DNA from: Aphis gossypii
Taxonomy: Eukaryota > Arthropoda > Insecta > Hemiptera > Aphididae
Reading direction: 5' to 3'
NCBI RefSeq assembly: GCF_020184175.1
Contig: NC_065532.1
Location: 14,198,001-14,262,000 of the forward strand
Length of the DNA: 64,000 nucleotides
Shown: positions 26,949-39,380 of the stretch, piece after piece
Position numbering within the stretch: the first letter of the stretch is position 1
How the letters are laid out: every line of letters starts with the position of its first letter
Notes under the pieces: generated by a model
The model's database searches: none
Seen by the model: only the letters and a program-made list of their open reading frames with translations
Told to the model about the DNA's origin: nothing
Translations under genes and position numbers: made by a program

Positions 26949-28304
26949 AATTAAATTTATACATTCGCATTACAATAATACTCACACAATAAGCTATCTT
27001 AGAAAAATATTATATTACCTTTAAAGCACTAACATGCTAGATTGTGATTTATGGTGTATTTAGTTTAAACTCTTCTTTTGTTACTAATTTGTGTTATTTG
27101 TCTGCGAAATAAAATATGCAATACTGTAGACTTTTTATAAGTGCTAAATGTGCTCAAAATATTATTAAAGATATTATATATAAATATATTTAAAATGTTA
27201 CTATAACTGTATATTATATATTCATTTTGACTGTTCAACAGATGAAATGAAAATTAAATGGATTTAAATTAAATCGCTTTATGTTAAAAATTCTCAAAAG
27301 TATATTTTTCTATATTTTAATGCTATAACTGACTTTCTGTAGCTTTACTAATGCTTTGTTAATGTTTGAATGACGGACGACTAGATGAAGTTACACCTTA
27401 ATCTTCAGCCAGATATATTCTTGCAAGTAGTTTTCCAACAGTAATGTAATTTAAAACAATTGATTTTCATCAACTGTTACGTGAAAAAGATATTTGAAAA
27501 CTCTTCGATGTATTCAACTCTTAAACCCTATAATTGTAACATAACTTTACAAAAAAAGAGAGAATGACAATGCATCATATAATATTATATTATGTATATT
27601 AAAATATTAATATTATATTAAATTTAATATAGTATAATATCTATACACATACAACATAAATCTATGTTTAATACTTTAAACATAAGTAATAAATCAAAAA
27701 AATGATTTAAATCATCAGTGAACAATGTCAAAAAAATATTTTGCGTGTGTCTATAAGTTATAATATATAATATGTTAAGTTTATTCAACCGACGTTAAGT
27801 TAGACTATAATATTATGATTATAATAATATTATATTCTATTGACTTTGTTTGTAATAATAGTATTTTATTTTGATAGACGATGCAGTTTTAATAATAATA
27901 TTACGTGTTTAACCGACGTAGTTGATGTAGCTCACGAGTTCGAGAACTGTACACGTAGTTTTTCAGTCAATGTCCTCCGCCGCCGCCATCTCGGGTGGTT
28001 TTGGGTTTGATGTATCGACGAGCGCTGCTCTATATGCAGCACATAATAAAATTGTAAACCAAAATCGATACCAAAGTGTTGTAAAAAAAAAAAAAAAAAA
28101 GAACGACCTCACCTGGCTCAAACTCGCAGCTATAGTGTTCTTGTTTTTGTTGTTTAATTTTCACATTTAACGACACAATTAACCTAATTTTTATAGCCTC
28201 GAAATACTTTTCGTTGTCGTCAGACCAAGGGCGCAAGTGCAGGAATGCGTAAAGTTTTTTTTTTTTTTATTGTTATTTTATTTTCTTACGATTTTTGTTC
28301 GTGT

Positions 28305-28335
28305 GGAGTCGGGTTAGTGAGGCCAGACCCGATTC
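28305..28335. repeat. Imperfect 10-bp hairpin
   Basis: GGAGTCGGGT pairs with ACCCGATTCC (nine Watson-Crick pairs and one G-T) around an 11-base loop. GC-rich within AT-rich DNA. The function is unknown and it may be chance or a transposon remnant. Confidence 0.5.
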
Positions 28336-30077
28336 CGATGAAATTAATACTGTTGTTTCGCGCACCAGCGATAATAATTATATTCATTTCTGCAAAACAC
28401 TGTGTAGCGCTGCAATAATGGTTGTATATCCGTCAAGTTCTGAAAATGTCTCAATACTATTAATTTAATCTAATTAATTACAATAATTTCAATGTATTAT
28501 TTCGTTGTTTTCCGATTGTAAATTACATAAACCTTAAAATATTACATTATTATTTCGTATTACGATTCTAAGGATTATTTTTTATTGATTATTCGTATTC
28601 AACGCTGTTTCTGCGCTGTGCTCACCTGTAGTATTTAATATATACTTACTGTATCGTACCTATAATAATAGTTATAAAATGATCGCCTTTACGTTCATTG
28701 GCTGCTATTATTATTACGTAATGTTAATTTTTATCCGCTTGATCTTTACGTAGCAGTTAAAAATATTTCTATAGCGTTTTTCTAATCATAATAATGCTTT
28801 GCCGACACTGCTGCGATCGAATTTATTACGTTCTTTCAGTACGGTATGATATTGTTTTATCAGTCTAAACAAGCAACCAAAACAATGTTTCAAACTAAAT
28901 GACGATTATTCACTACGCGTCGTACATATAATATTATTATTGTTAGCTTATAACATTGGGATGTATAATACATTTATAAGTATGCATTTATTCAATATTA
29001 TGAAGTGTTAACACTGAATAAATGTATATTTTGTAGTCTTATATATCTGGTAATATTGTGATTTTTTATAATAAAAACAATGTGATGCCATAGTAGTATA
29101 CACACAGAGTTTTATTCGAACAACAATAAATACTAAAATCATCATTTCAAAAAACCAAACAATTTTTATGAGACGATTATCTGTTGTTCTTAGTATACAA
29201 ACGTGTGTCGTGCGCGTATACACTATTTTAATATTATATTGTCAGCTACACCTGTTAATTGTTAAAATCAATGATATATTACTATATATACAAAGCGATC
29301 TTTGTCGATTTATCGAAACGACGCCAAACTGAAAATATAGCAAATAAAATTACTACAATGCACTGTCTCAGAAGGTTCGCAATTATTATAATTCAAATTA
29401 AACGTCCTTACTGTATAAACCGTAACACGGGTGACGTATATACAATATGTATTAAAAAAAAGTCTAGGATAGTGTTAATAGTTAATACCTATACGTTTTT
29501 TGTAAGCTTGTTTATTTATTTTTGGAGGATGAGACAGCAGTACTCAAATACAGTCTACTGTGAAAAAAAAAAAACATCTAAAATATCATTTCCAATTAGC
29601 CATCGATGGACGAATCCGTGATATAGACGGCTTTATCGCGCGTATCACAGTGACAGAAACGCGCACTCGTTAAATAATTCACGTCCGCTGCTACAGAGGT
29701 CAGCATAATGGGAAAAAAATCGTTGGCTTAACTTGAATAACGGTTAAGCTTACCTGCGCCTATACACACAATATTATATATATAGTTTCGGACAAAATGA
29801 CTCTGAAAAGGTGTTGTGGGAACCGAAACCCTATACGCGTGTGTGTGCGCGCGAGCTCGAACACGGGCGCGTCTCCGAGAAAAGGATTAATTGAAACTTT
29901 CAAGATGCTGTACAGGCACAAAGGAATCATATTACTAGTCGAAGTAGTAGTATGATACTTTCGTCGACTTCTCAGAAGCCATATTTACCTTGTTGGTATT
30001 TTCTATGGGAGGTGTGCCGTGTGTATATATATATAGTCATATGGCCGGTGGTAGTGGTAACGTCGAGAAGACGTTAT

Positions 30078-30104
30078 ATTATTATTATTATTATTATTAT
30101 TATA
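30078..30104. repeat. (ATT)n microsatellite
   Basis: About nine ATT units in intron 4. Confidence 0.93.
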
Positions 30105-30999
30105 TGATGGGTATGCGAACTCGGTGAGAGGGGAAACAAAATGAATAACTGAAAAGAAGTCTGCGGTGAATCGAGGTGGATCTCATACACTACATTAACA
30201 TATACGTAGAACGCTAATCTTTCAACGCCAGAACTTTTCCAATGTGTTCATTAAAATTTAAAAATACGATTACGATCTGTATACGGCTTTCCACGATTGT
30301 TAATCTCTCTCCCGTAACGAGTACTATTATTATTAAATCATTATTTTATTTGATGTTTTCAGTTATGATGGGGCTTTAAAAAAAAAAAAAAAATTATGCG
30401 AGTCTCGTGTACCTATTGTAAAATTTAAATATATTCACATTGTTATTGGTTTTCGAATCCTAGCGTATTATGTATAGGCTCGTTACAACGCGCGTGTTTT
30501 AAACCAGTTATGATACATAAACTATATACTATATATTCAAGCTATAGCACTATAGACTACAGTTATTCGATTTTACGACGACGACGACGTTTAAATGTCA
30601 TTCTATAGTAAATAAAAATTCAATCTTACCGCATTGTACCACACGATGAGACACTATTGTTGTCCTCGAACCAGCTTTTTTCCTAAAAAAAAAAAAATCG
30701 TATTACCTACGGTTTTTCCAAGGATTCACGTGAATATTTTAAGCCACCGTATACATAAATGCTATTATAATATGCGAATATTATATAATATGATATGCAC
30801 CCTATATTAAACTGTCCACGGGTCGTGCGGCACTCTACTGTTTAATTATTAACAACCGTTGCTGTATCTTTTTAATAAAGTCGCAATAATGTTTTCCTCC
30901 CCGACTCTTTTTTTTTTCTTTTCTACAGATTTCCATAAGCCCAAAGTGTTGCGAAATTCCGCGGATATCGTCGTGCTTGTATGCGTGTGGGTGTGTGCG

Positions 31000-31330
31000 T
31001 GTGTGTGTGTGCGTTGACGTTCGTCCCGCGGCGACTTGCGAAGAACGTTTAATAAAATATTTATAACGAGCGCGCGCGGCGCATATTAAACGAAAAACGA
31101 CACACAATTCTCTTTCGGCGGTGGTGCGTACGAAGGAACTTTTGCCAAGCTTATTATTCATAATTAAATTCAATCTTGTCGAGTTTGCCGGCGGATCCTC
31201 ATCGTTGTAATATTCGACTTACCTGTGCCGCAGCGGCGTGTGCTTGTACGCACACACGCGCGACCTCATCCGCACCCGCGTCGCAACACTCTCCGCCGCC
31301 AAGTCCGTCTTAGCCCACGTCTTTAATTGC
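31000..31330 (-). promoter_or_regulatory. CpG-rich island with antisense splice donor (candidate antisense promoter and first exon)
   Basis: CpG is dense here (GAGCGCGCGCGGCGC near 31066; ACACACGCGCGACC near 31252) in contrast to the rest of intron 4. On the minus strand the sequence GGCACAG|GTAAGTCG occurs, a full-consensus 5' splice site (donor bases at 31217-31222, exon ending at 31223). An ATG on the minus strand upstream of this donor opens a frame of 16 codons reading MRSRVCAYKHTPLRH. I infer a possible first exon of an antisense or nested transcript, coding or 5'UTR. No partner acceptor exon has been identified. Confidence 0.3.
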
Positions 31331-31596
31331 AAACTAATGTCACAAATATAGAACGGCGATGGGGCACGTATAACTTGTCAAGTGTACGAGATCCTCACAA
31401 AGTAAACTTTAATTAGCTATGATTGGTTAAAACATTATACGGCGACGCAAAATCCCTCATCGAAAATCTTCAGAAATGTATACATTATGATATACGGAAA
31501 TGCGGTGCACATAATATTATAATATACGCGCACGTACGCTGCACATCGTGACACATTAAAAGTAATGACAAGTATTATACCGTGGTTTAAGTATAT

Positions 31597-31625
31597 ATTA
31601 TTATTATTATTATTATTATTATTAT
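31597..31625. repeat. (ATT)n microsatellite
   Basis: About nine to ten ATT units in intron 4. Confidence 0.93.
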
Positions 31626-33217
31626 GACAGCGCGTGATGGTGTATTCGTTCGATGTTAAAATATTATATTATTTAACGTGCATATATATCTTATAATATT
31701 ATATATAAGAGCAGCTTTTAATGCATTTCGTAACGTTGTTTAATCGTCCGCGTGACCGTTTAAAACTAAAAGCGAAATATAATGATACTAAATATTATAC
31801 TATGAAATAGTTAATGTTATTATATTCGTACAGTACGGTACAAATTCAATATCGATAGCTGCAGATGTTAAGTAAGTTAGGTAATATATTATTATAAATA
31901 TTATATTTTTGTGAACAGAACGCGTGAAGTCTTAACACTGCAGGATGTTTATATGAATAATATAATATATATGATGTACAGTCGTTTTTTTTTTATTTTT
32001 AAAATGAATAATATTACAAAACACACTCGTAAATACCACAGAATATTGTTGGAAAAGTTTTAACGTGTCGTATAACACGTCTTTATCATAAGATGTAATA
32101 AGAACAATAGGGGGAAAAATATATTGATTTCTAACGCCATCCGTCGAGACGATGTTTTAATACAAATATTGTGTTTTATAGAAAACAGTAACCACTTTTT
32201 TTAAAACTTTTAAACTGTATATGTTGAGCAATTATTTTTCGAGTTGTGACAAAAATATGCTCTCTACTTGTAAGACTCCAAAAATTTCGTTATTTTTATA
32301 ATATTAAAATTTTTCGTTTTAAATACATTTCCTGAAATGTGTTAAAAATTCTACTAATCGTATGAAATAATGCTTAGAAAATTAAAACACACAGACTACA
32401 AAAATATATGATATAAGATACTTTTTATAAAAATATTAAGGCCATATTATTTCGTCAAATATTTATTTTTTAAGAAAAAAAAACTCTCTTTAATTGATGG
32501 AAATTATTATCGTTATCATTATGCCATAGGTATTCTCTAAATTGTATACTGTACAACGAAATTTTAACACTGAATTAATAAGAAAAATTTTATCTGTATA
32601 TTTGAAAAGTCTATTTGTTTTTTTTAATTTCATTCATTATAAAAATAACTAATTTATATAACTGATATTATATTTGTTTAATGACTTCTATAAGTATATA
32701 CTTTAGTTTTCAGAAATGCTACTATACTTCTACTCGTAAATTACGTTCTTATTTATATTTAATTAAATAAACAGGGTTAATATTATAATAAATTATTAAA
32801 TTACTTTCTTAAGTTTCTTTTGAACGTCAAATAGTTCTATCGCTTAATAGTCAAAGTATCGGATTAAATTATAACAAAATAGAGTGTCGCACTGTCTATT
32901 CTAATGTTTAAAATATTTAAAATATAGAATTCGTATTATTATCTTATATTAAACACTAATATTATTATAACGATAAATTTAAATTCAAAATAAACACCTT
33001 AAACACTATATACATTAAGTATAAGGTTTTGTGGACATTATTATTATTCCCAGAGGATTGAGCTTATACATAAAAATATGATGTTCAATGATTGGACCAA
33101 TTACAACAGTAGTTAAATTGTATGGTATATGTATTTATAAACAATTGAACGATACATATTGGTATTAACTCACGTTTTCGAGAGGATTATTAGTTTTGAA
33201 ATGTTAGTTTAAAGTAC

Positions 33218-33219
<2 letters not shown>

Positions 33220-33248
<29 letters not shown>
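33220..33248. repeat. (AAT)n microsatellite
   Basis: About nine AAT units shortly upstream of the transmembrane exon. Confidence 0.93.
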
Positions 33249-33251
<3 letters not shown>

Positions 33252-33406
33252 TCATTTGCCGTTAGCAAATTGGTAAAATAGTAAATACGCACGTTGCTAT
33301 CATCGGGTATATATTATTGTTAATCGCGATTTGTATTTTTTCCACTCGTTGAATTGCACGCCTATACACAAACGTGTTTTACAAGTTTTTTATTGACTTT
33401 TTACAG

Positions 33407-33652
33407 GATTTGGCGTCGAAGTGTTAAAAGTGTCACCGGTGTTGATAACGATAGGGAGCGTTTGCCTGTTGCTCATCCTGCTGACAATCATCGTGATTGT
33501 CAAACTGAAGACGGCGAACAGTAGAAAACGCAACTCACGACAACCGACCGGTGGCGACAAACAAGTGATTGTCCACCAGAGGAGTAATGGACAAATAGCC
33601 TCGTCCATTCTAGAAACGGATACCGATCCTGACCTGATTCAAGTGAAATACG
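33407..33652 (+). CDS. Sidestep-like protein, exon e: transmembrane segment and start of the cytoplasmic tail
   Basis: The acceptor TTTTTACAG precedes the exon. It enters in phase 1 (G + GA = Gly) and carries 81 codons (residues 302-382). After FGVEVLKVSPV comes a hydrophobic stretch rich in Leu, Ile and Val (about residues 310-332), followed at once by basic residues KLK and RKR. This is a standard stop-transfer signal, with the N terminus outside. The tail then reads QVIVHQRSNGQIASS and ETDTDPDLIQVKYG. The acidic DPD-(L/V)-I motif is common in Sidestep tails. The donor GTAATT at 33653 is modest and, if not used, the frame ends at TAG four bases into the intron, 33658-33660. Using this donor gives an exact phase-1 join to the last coding exon. 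Confidence 0.92.
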
Positions 33653-36600
33653 GTAATTAGAGCATTCATTTTTCATTTTTTTTCCGACGAGGAAGCTACA
33701 AAAATTCGATATTTTTTTTGCGTATAACCGGTATAGTGTTAGGCTTACAGCTGATGTGTAATTATTAAAAACCAAGCCGTACTTGTATTTATTGGTGGTA
33801 AATGGTGTCATTATATACCTATACCCAAATAAGTATAATGTATATATTATAGCATTACTTTATTATTTAATACAACGCATTAAATGTATAAATTTTCAAA
33901 AGTTATGCGACGTTAAGAGTTTAAGACCGTATAAAGTGAAAGTGAATCAATTAATTATTTATCATTAAAAAAATTGGTATTATCTACTTATTATACATCG
34001 ATTTTATGACTTATAAAAAGTGGTTTATGTCGATGATATTGTCTTAAAATAATAATAACACGGTTTTTTTTTTTGTTCGAGGAAATTAATGCTAAATAAA
34101 CGAAATGCCTTTGTAAAATACGTCGAGTAGAAAATAGGCCGTATTAATGCCGACGAGATAAGTCTAAAGCACAAGCATGTCGTTTGGCACTCTCGGGGTT
34201 AGACGGGTTTTTTTTCTCCGGTCGGATCGAAAACAATCACCGAATAATAGAGTAGTTTATCACTACGCCACATACATAAATAACTCTTAATTCTCACGAA
34301 ACTTCCGGAAAACGTAATCTTGTCTACGAAAGTATTATATATGTGTATCATAATAACGACGGTGGCGTGGTGGTCTAAACATAAATAATAAAAAAAAGAA
34401 AGGTGTCCGATAAGAGTATGTTTTTCTAACCAATATGTAATATAATGTGTATGTGTATACACTATAGGCGGCAGCTATAGTTCAAATAAATTGATTCGGT
34501 CGTTCATCTTGCGTCGAGTAAAATATTACGCGAAAATTGAATAAAATCTCAGACTACATATAAGTATAATATGTAAGCAGATACACATTGATAATGCGTA
34601 TAATATATAATAATATGATTTAGGTGTATAGACTATATATTATTATAAATTTATAAGGCCCGTTTCGTCCGATATAATAATTCTACCTCGAAACTCGTAT
34701 ACTACGACGATAATATTATAATTTTACGACTTCCATAATCGTATATGTCTATGTGAACGGAATAAGTTTCGTATGACATATACTAACACGCCGTGCATCA
34801 TTATTTTTATGTTTTTTGTTTTTTTTTTTACTTCTGCTACCGTATTACCGTATTTATTATTTATAAACGGTTAAATTTCGAAACGCGTACTCCCAAATAT
34901 CGCATAAGCTCATGTTTTGGAATAAATTTACATACGGAAATTCGACGAATTATAATATAAACTGTATAATTAAAAATGTGCCGTTTTAATTTAATAAAAT
35001 CACGCCAGTGGGGTGTATGGGAGCGGATCGCTCGACACCGTGTATGCCTTTTGAATATTATGACGTGTATAATACGTATATTGTATACCTGTATTAAATG
35101 GATACGCATGACAACGTGTCGCTGATAATATTTATTACAATTAACGTTTTGTTTTCTGACAATATTTCCGACGCGGTGTTCTTCGCAAAGGAAACTTAAC
35201 AACGTCATCGTCGAATACGATTTAATTACATATTATTAGGTATGAATATTATAATTTCAAGGTATACGAAAAGAAATTTGTATTTGACAATCATTCAATC
35301 TTAGTCACTGCAATATAACAGCATAATGTTTTACGTAAATCACGTATATTATGACGTATACTGTTTAGTAATATGCATATTATAAGGTCGGTGTGTTGAT
35401 GGACTTAGATAAAATATAGGGAAAAAGGCTCCAAAATAAAATACGTTTTCATATTATTTGAACTACACGTGTTCACATTTAAATCATTAAAACGCATTTA
35501 AGAACCGCTATGAAAATATTATTACAGTAGACAATATTATTATTATATTATTATTAATTTAATAATCTTATTTAACTACCATCTACTTAACTACAGAACG
35601 TTGGGAAATTATTTTTATGATGATTTTACAAATGGTGTGCTATGAATATCGCTCAATAATATCATTGGATATTATTCCATTTCTGTATCTAAACATTAAA
35701 TGTTTATTTATAAAACCAACTATAACTATATTCATCAATATGTATGTATTTGATATTTTTTATTTTCGATTTGATTATGACATTGAACAAATGGAAACGG
35801 ACCCATAACTGATGTGTATGGAACCGTTAATGCAGATTGTACAACATTATAAACAAATAAATATGTAAATATATTATAACAAGCCTCAGTAAAAATATTT
35901 AATGCATTTATTTCATATAATACATGTAACTGGTATTTTTATCGTAGCCGTATTTTATATATTTATTATTATTATTTTTTTTTTATATGTCACTACAATT
36001 ATTATCGCGTGACACATTCTTCATCATGAATTCATAAACACGCTCACATGTATAATAGATAGGTACATACAAAGCTGGATTCACGTATTTTATGTGCATT
36101 TTTCCAGCTTTTAAAATACAAACGTTCATATTATTATGTATTAAGCATAGGTACGTGAGTATTTTGCTTCAAAGTTAACAAAAGTAAATCATTATGATAG
36201 CATTTTGTAATAAAAAAAAAAATAAAATAAAATTATTACCTACAATAATTCGATTGTTGAATGTAAAATATAAATGATTATTGATTTCTATACCCAATAC
36301 TAATGCTAATAAATATATTATGTCATTATTAGAGCAAAAAATAAGTAATTTTGATTCATTAAAATTATTTTAAATAGTATAAAATATATATTTATGGAAG
36401 ACAAATAGTACCTATTATAAATTGTTTTTCTCGTTGCTTAAAAATATGTTGTTAGTATCTTAACTAATTAGTTAATTAGGTAATCAAATTAAATTCTCTA
36501 AATGATTTTATAATTCATATGTGTACTCATTGGGAATATACATTTTTGTTTCCAGTTATACCCTGACAGTTAACTGGAGGTTTTAGTACCACCTTTGTTA

Positions 36601-36695
36601 GGGAGCATGTCCAATATTTTGACATTTTCCGATTTTTACAGAAATATGTTATTTGTATCTAAACACACTATTTGGTGTGAAAACGTAATATAATA

Positions 36696-37352
36696 CAGTG
36701 ACTCTCAGTAATTCGAACCTTGCTAACTCGAAATTCTCGAATAAATAAAATTCCCCTCCAAATAACAATAACACTTAATGTTAAAATAATCTTGTCAACT
36801 CAAAAATTTAGATGTAAGATATTTTAATAAATTGTTGAGCTAAATTTTTATAAAGACTAATAAAAAAAAAAAAACTCGAAAATTAATTAAACAAGATTTG
36901 ATATTTCGAATTTTCTCATCCAAATCTAGAACTAAATATGTGTATTACTATTTGTATTAGACGATATTGTCTCCGATATATTAGGCAATGGTAAAGAAGA
37001 AGTCAAAAACCCTTAAAAAAAACCCTGTAATATCACAAATAAAAAAGCGACACTTGCTTTAGAAAAATTACGTAAATATATTGAAACCAATGAAGATATG
37101 GAAGATTTATTTAAACCACTCGATTATTTAGATAATAGAATAGAGAATAATGTTTTAAATAAAAATAAACAATAACCTTTTGACCAATTCTTTAAAAATA
37201 ATATTTATATGCATAGTTTTTTATTTCTTTAATGTAAACTACAAAACTAATTTAAACTTTTATTTTTCTTTTATAATATATTTTTTAATAACTCGAAATA
37301 TTTTAAGTCGATTTTTTTTCCCGGTGAACTTCGAGGTTCCGAGAATACACGT
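36696..37352 (+). mobile_element. Decayed Tigger/pogo-like DNA transposon (internally deleted)
   Basis: The left end reads CAGTGACTCTCAGTAATTCG directly after a TA dinucleotide, followed by further AACTCGAA units. This matches the terminal style of Tigger elements (pogo branch of Tc1/mariner). The right end (about 37320-37352), read in reverse, has TCTCGGAACCTCGAAGTTCACCGGG, split here as ends in CGAGGTTCCGAG plus degenerate CACGTG. Between them is a remnant of the transposase C terminus (36960-37175). The length of about 0.66 kb compared with more than 2 kb for autonomous elements, the in-frame stop and the imperfect right end show that it is inactive. The right target TA is not clear. Confidence 0.72.
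36960..37175 (+). pseudogene. Tigger/pogo-type transposase, C-terminal remnant
   Basis: The frame reads DDIVSDILGNGKEEV, meets one stop codon (TAA, 37014-37016) and stays in the same frame through ATLALEKLRKYIETNEDMED and LFKPLDYLDNRIENN to a terminal stop at 37173-37175. The acidic DD(E/I)V..IL segment followed by AL..L..YIE and a late Leu/Asp helix is the usual tail of Tigger-like (TIGD-type) transposases behind the DDE domain. The catalytic domain and the CENP-B-type DNA-binding region are missing, so this cannot act. The N-terminal part was lost by internal deletion. Confidence 0.7.
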
Positions 37353-39380
37353 GTGTGCCTATAGTAACAGTATGTGTATCTTAATTTCATTTATTTCTAA
37401 TAGGGAATATAATAAGTTACACGAAATAAGTTTTGTGTCTCTTGTAAAATTCGATTTTCAACGTATTTTATATTATGCATTATATATTATTATAATATAT
37501 TAAAATATTTTTTTTAAAGCGAATAATTAACTAATTTCCTACGACTAACCTTAGAATGTGTATGTAGAATCGATGATGAATCAATTATTATTGTCGACGT
37601 ATATGAGATGTTACAACGGCTCGGTGCTTTGAACGATCCCGCGAGGTTTGAAGTATAGATCACTGCGTTCTAACTATGACTGGCATACTTAATCTTAAGA
37701 CTCGAATAGTTAAGATAGGTTAAAACGCATCGAATAATAATAACCAATAGAAAAGTAGTATAGTATACGTCAGTAGCGCTCCGATTGGCTGAATGATGCG
37801 AAGACCCACAAAATGTCACGCCCAATGTTATAGTTTAATAATCATTATGATTGTTATTCATTTAACGACGTTTTAATATTATTATATAATATGTTTTTAT
37901 ATTATTTTAATAATAATGATATTAATGTGAGAAATTTTTTTTACCTATGAGTATATTTATGAGAATTAAAAAAAAAATTTGAATTTGTATTATTTCGCGT
38001 ATAAGATATAAACACTTTATAGCATTTTATGATCGAATCATCGAAATAACTATATAAGACAAAGAAACAGCCCTACAATTTGCAAACAACTATTCACGGG
38101 AGCGGAGCACGCGAGTAACAGCTAGAATATATATATATATGTGTTTAACACTTATAAATGATGTATTGCATTTGATTAAAACCATTTTGATATAAAATAT
38201 ATGTATGCTTTTAATTGATAAAATTGAAAATAAATAGTACCTAATTGTTTTTCGTGGTTTGATATTTCCGATCTTTACCGACATTTTTTCAACTCAAAAC
38301 TCGTAAACATTCGATACATTCCGTTTTTATTCAATCAAGAGTACCTATACTATTCTTTTCCTTTTCCCATTGTCGTATACTTATCAAACTTTCCATAATC
38401 ACATTGACGATAGCACCATTAATGTCCTTAAAACACTCGTATTCGTAAAACGTATATCGAGTGGATCGATATTGAAGTTTGATTTCAATAATAATAATAT
38501 GTCGTAAACGTCAAGTAATTTCTAAAGAAAGAAATAGGTATTAGTATAGTTTTACAAAATAATTTATTCTATTGTGCGTTTTTAAAAATAATTGCCTATG
38601 TAAAGATTAGTAGAACTTACAAAAACTTCATAAAACCAATAGAAGTTATAGAAGCAATGGAATTTATATCGTTGTTTTTATAATCCGCGTAGTGACAAAT
38701 CGACGACGCAATGACACCTGTTTGTAACTCCCACCAGTGCTCTTGCGTCTTCTGCTGCGTTATCGTCGACACAGCTTTTATAATAATACATTCGGTTCAC
38801 CGTGTATCGTAGGCAAGAGTCAGCTGGAACACAACGTTAAAGTATTAAAAAAAAAAAATAGTTTAAAAGGACGCATTTTATAATAACATTGCTTAAACAT
38901 AATCAATATTAGTTTTATTTTTCATTTATTTTCGAACAACATTTTTTCACGGGTTTCGGCTAGTACCTGTTAAAATATAATGCTGTCAGCTATATCTGCT
39001 CGATTCGAACCACCGTCCGTTCGATATAGCCCCTCCGATTGCTTCCATCACATTTCCTACGGCCACAACAATTGTACTAGGTATTAGTTATTGGACAGTA
39101 CGTAGAATTCCGATCAATTGAACTAATTTAGCTCCGTCATAAGTATTAATCTCGTGTCGCGGCAACGGTAAATTAATCTCGATTTATTAAAAGGCAATAT
39201 AGTGTATATATTATATACTATATAATAATACGATCGTTTCGTGATGTACTATACTATACGAGATGTAATTTGGGCTTCGCTCGTTACTACTATACTAATA
39301 ATAATATACAAACGATTCAATCAATTAATGTAATAACAGTAATAATAGTAATAATAACCTGCGTTTGTTGTGTCGAGCAG

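Larger units (their letters stand above)
25217..33406 (+). other. Intron 4 of the Sidestep-like gene (8.2 kb)
   Basis: GT-AG, phase 1. Features inside: a GTTAT pentamer tract (26923-26948), a hairpin at 28305-28335, ATT/AAT microsatellites near 30.08, 31.6 and 33.22 kb, GT-rich sequence at 30983-31014 and a CpG-rich island with a minus-strand splice donor at 31.0-31.3 kb. A CCGCCGCCGCC patch at about 27970-28000 sits behind an acceptor-like TTTTTCAG but has no donor or domain. No extra Ig-family exon is seen. Confidence 0.8.
33653..39380 (+). other. Intron 5 of the Sidestep-like gene (5.7 kb)
   Basis: GT-AG, phase 1. It holds an AT-rich stretch and the decayed Tigger/pogo-like transposon at 36696-37352. 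A GC-richer patch at 38980-39080 contains a chance B-box-like motif. No other exon is seen. Confidence 0.8.

Noticed and set aside
33653..33660. TAG at 33658-33660 as the true end of the gene
   Set aside because: The phase-1 join to 39381 gives a longer frame with a plausible tail and PDZ motif. The short form is kept only as a possible isoform.
38995..39060. B-box-like GGTTCGAATC on the minus strand near 39005
   Set aside because: No T-stem, acceptor stem or A box can be paired, so not a tRNA.
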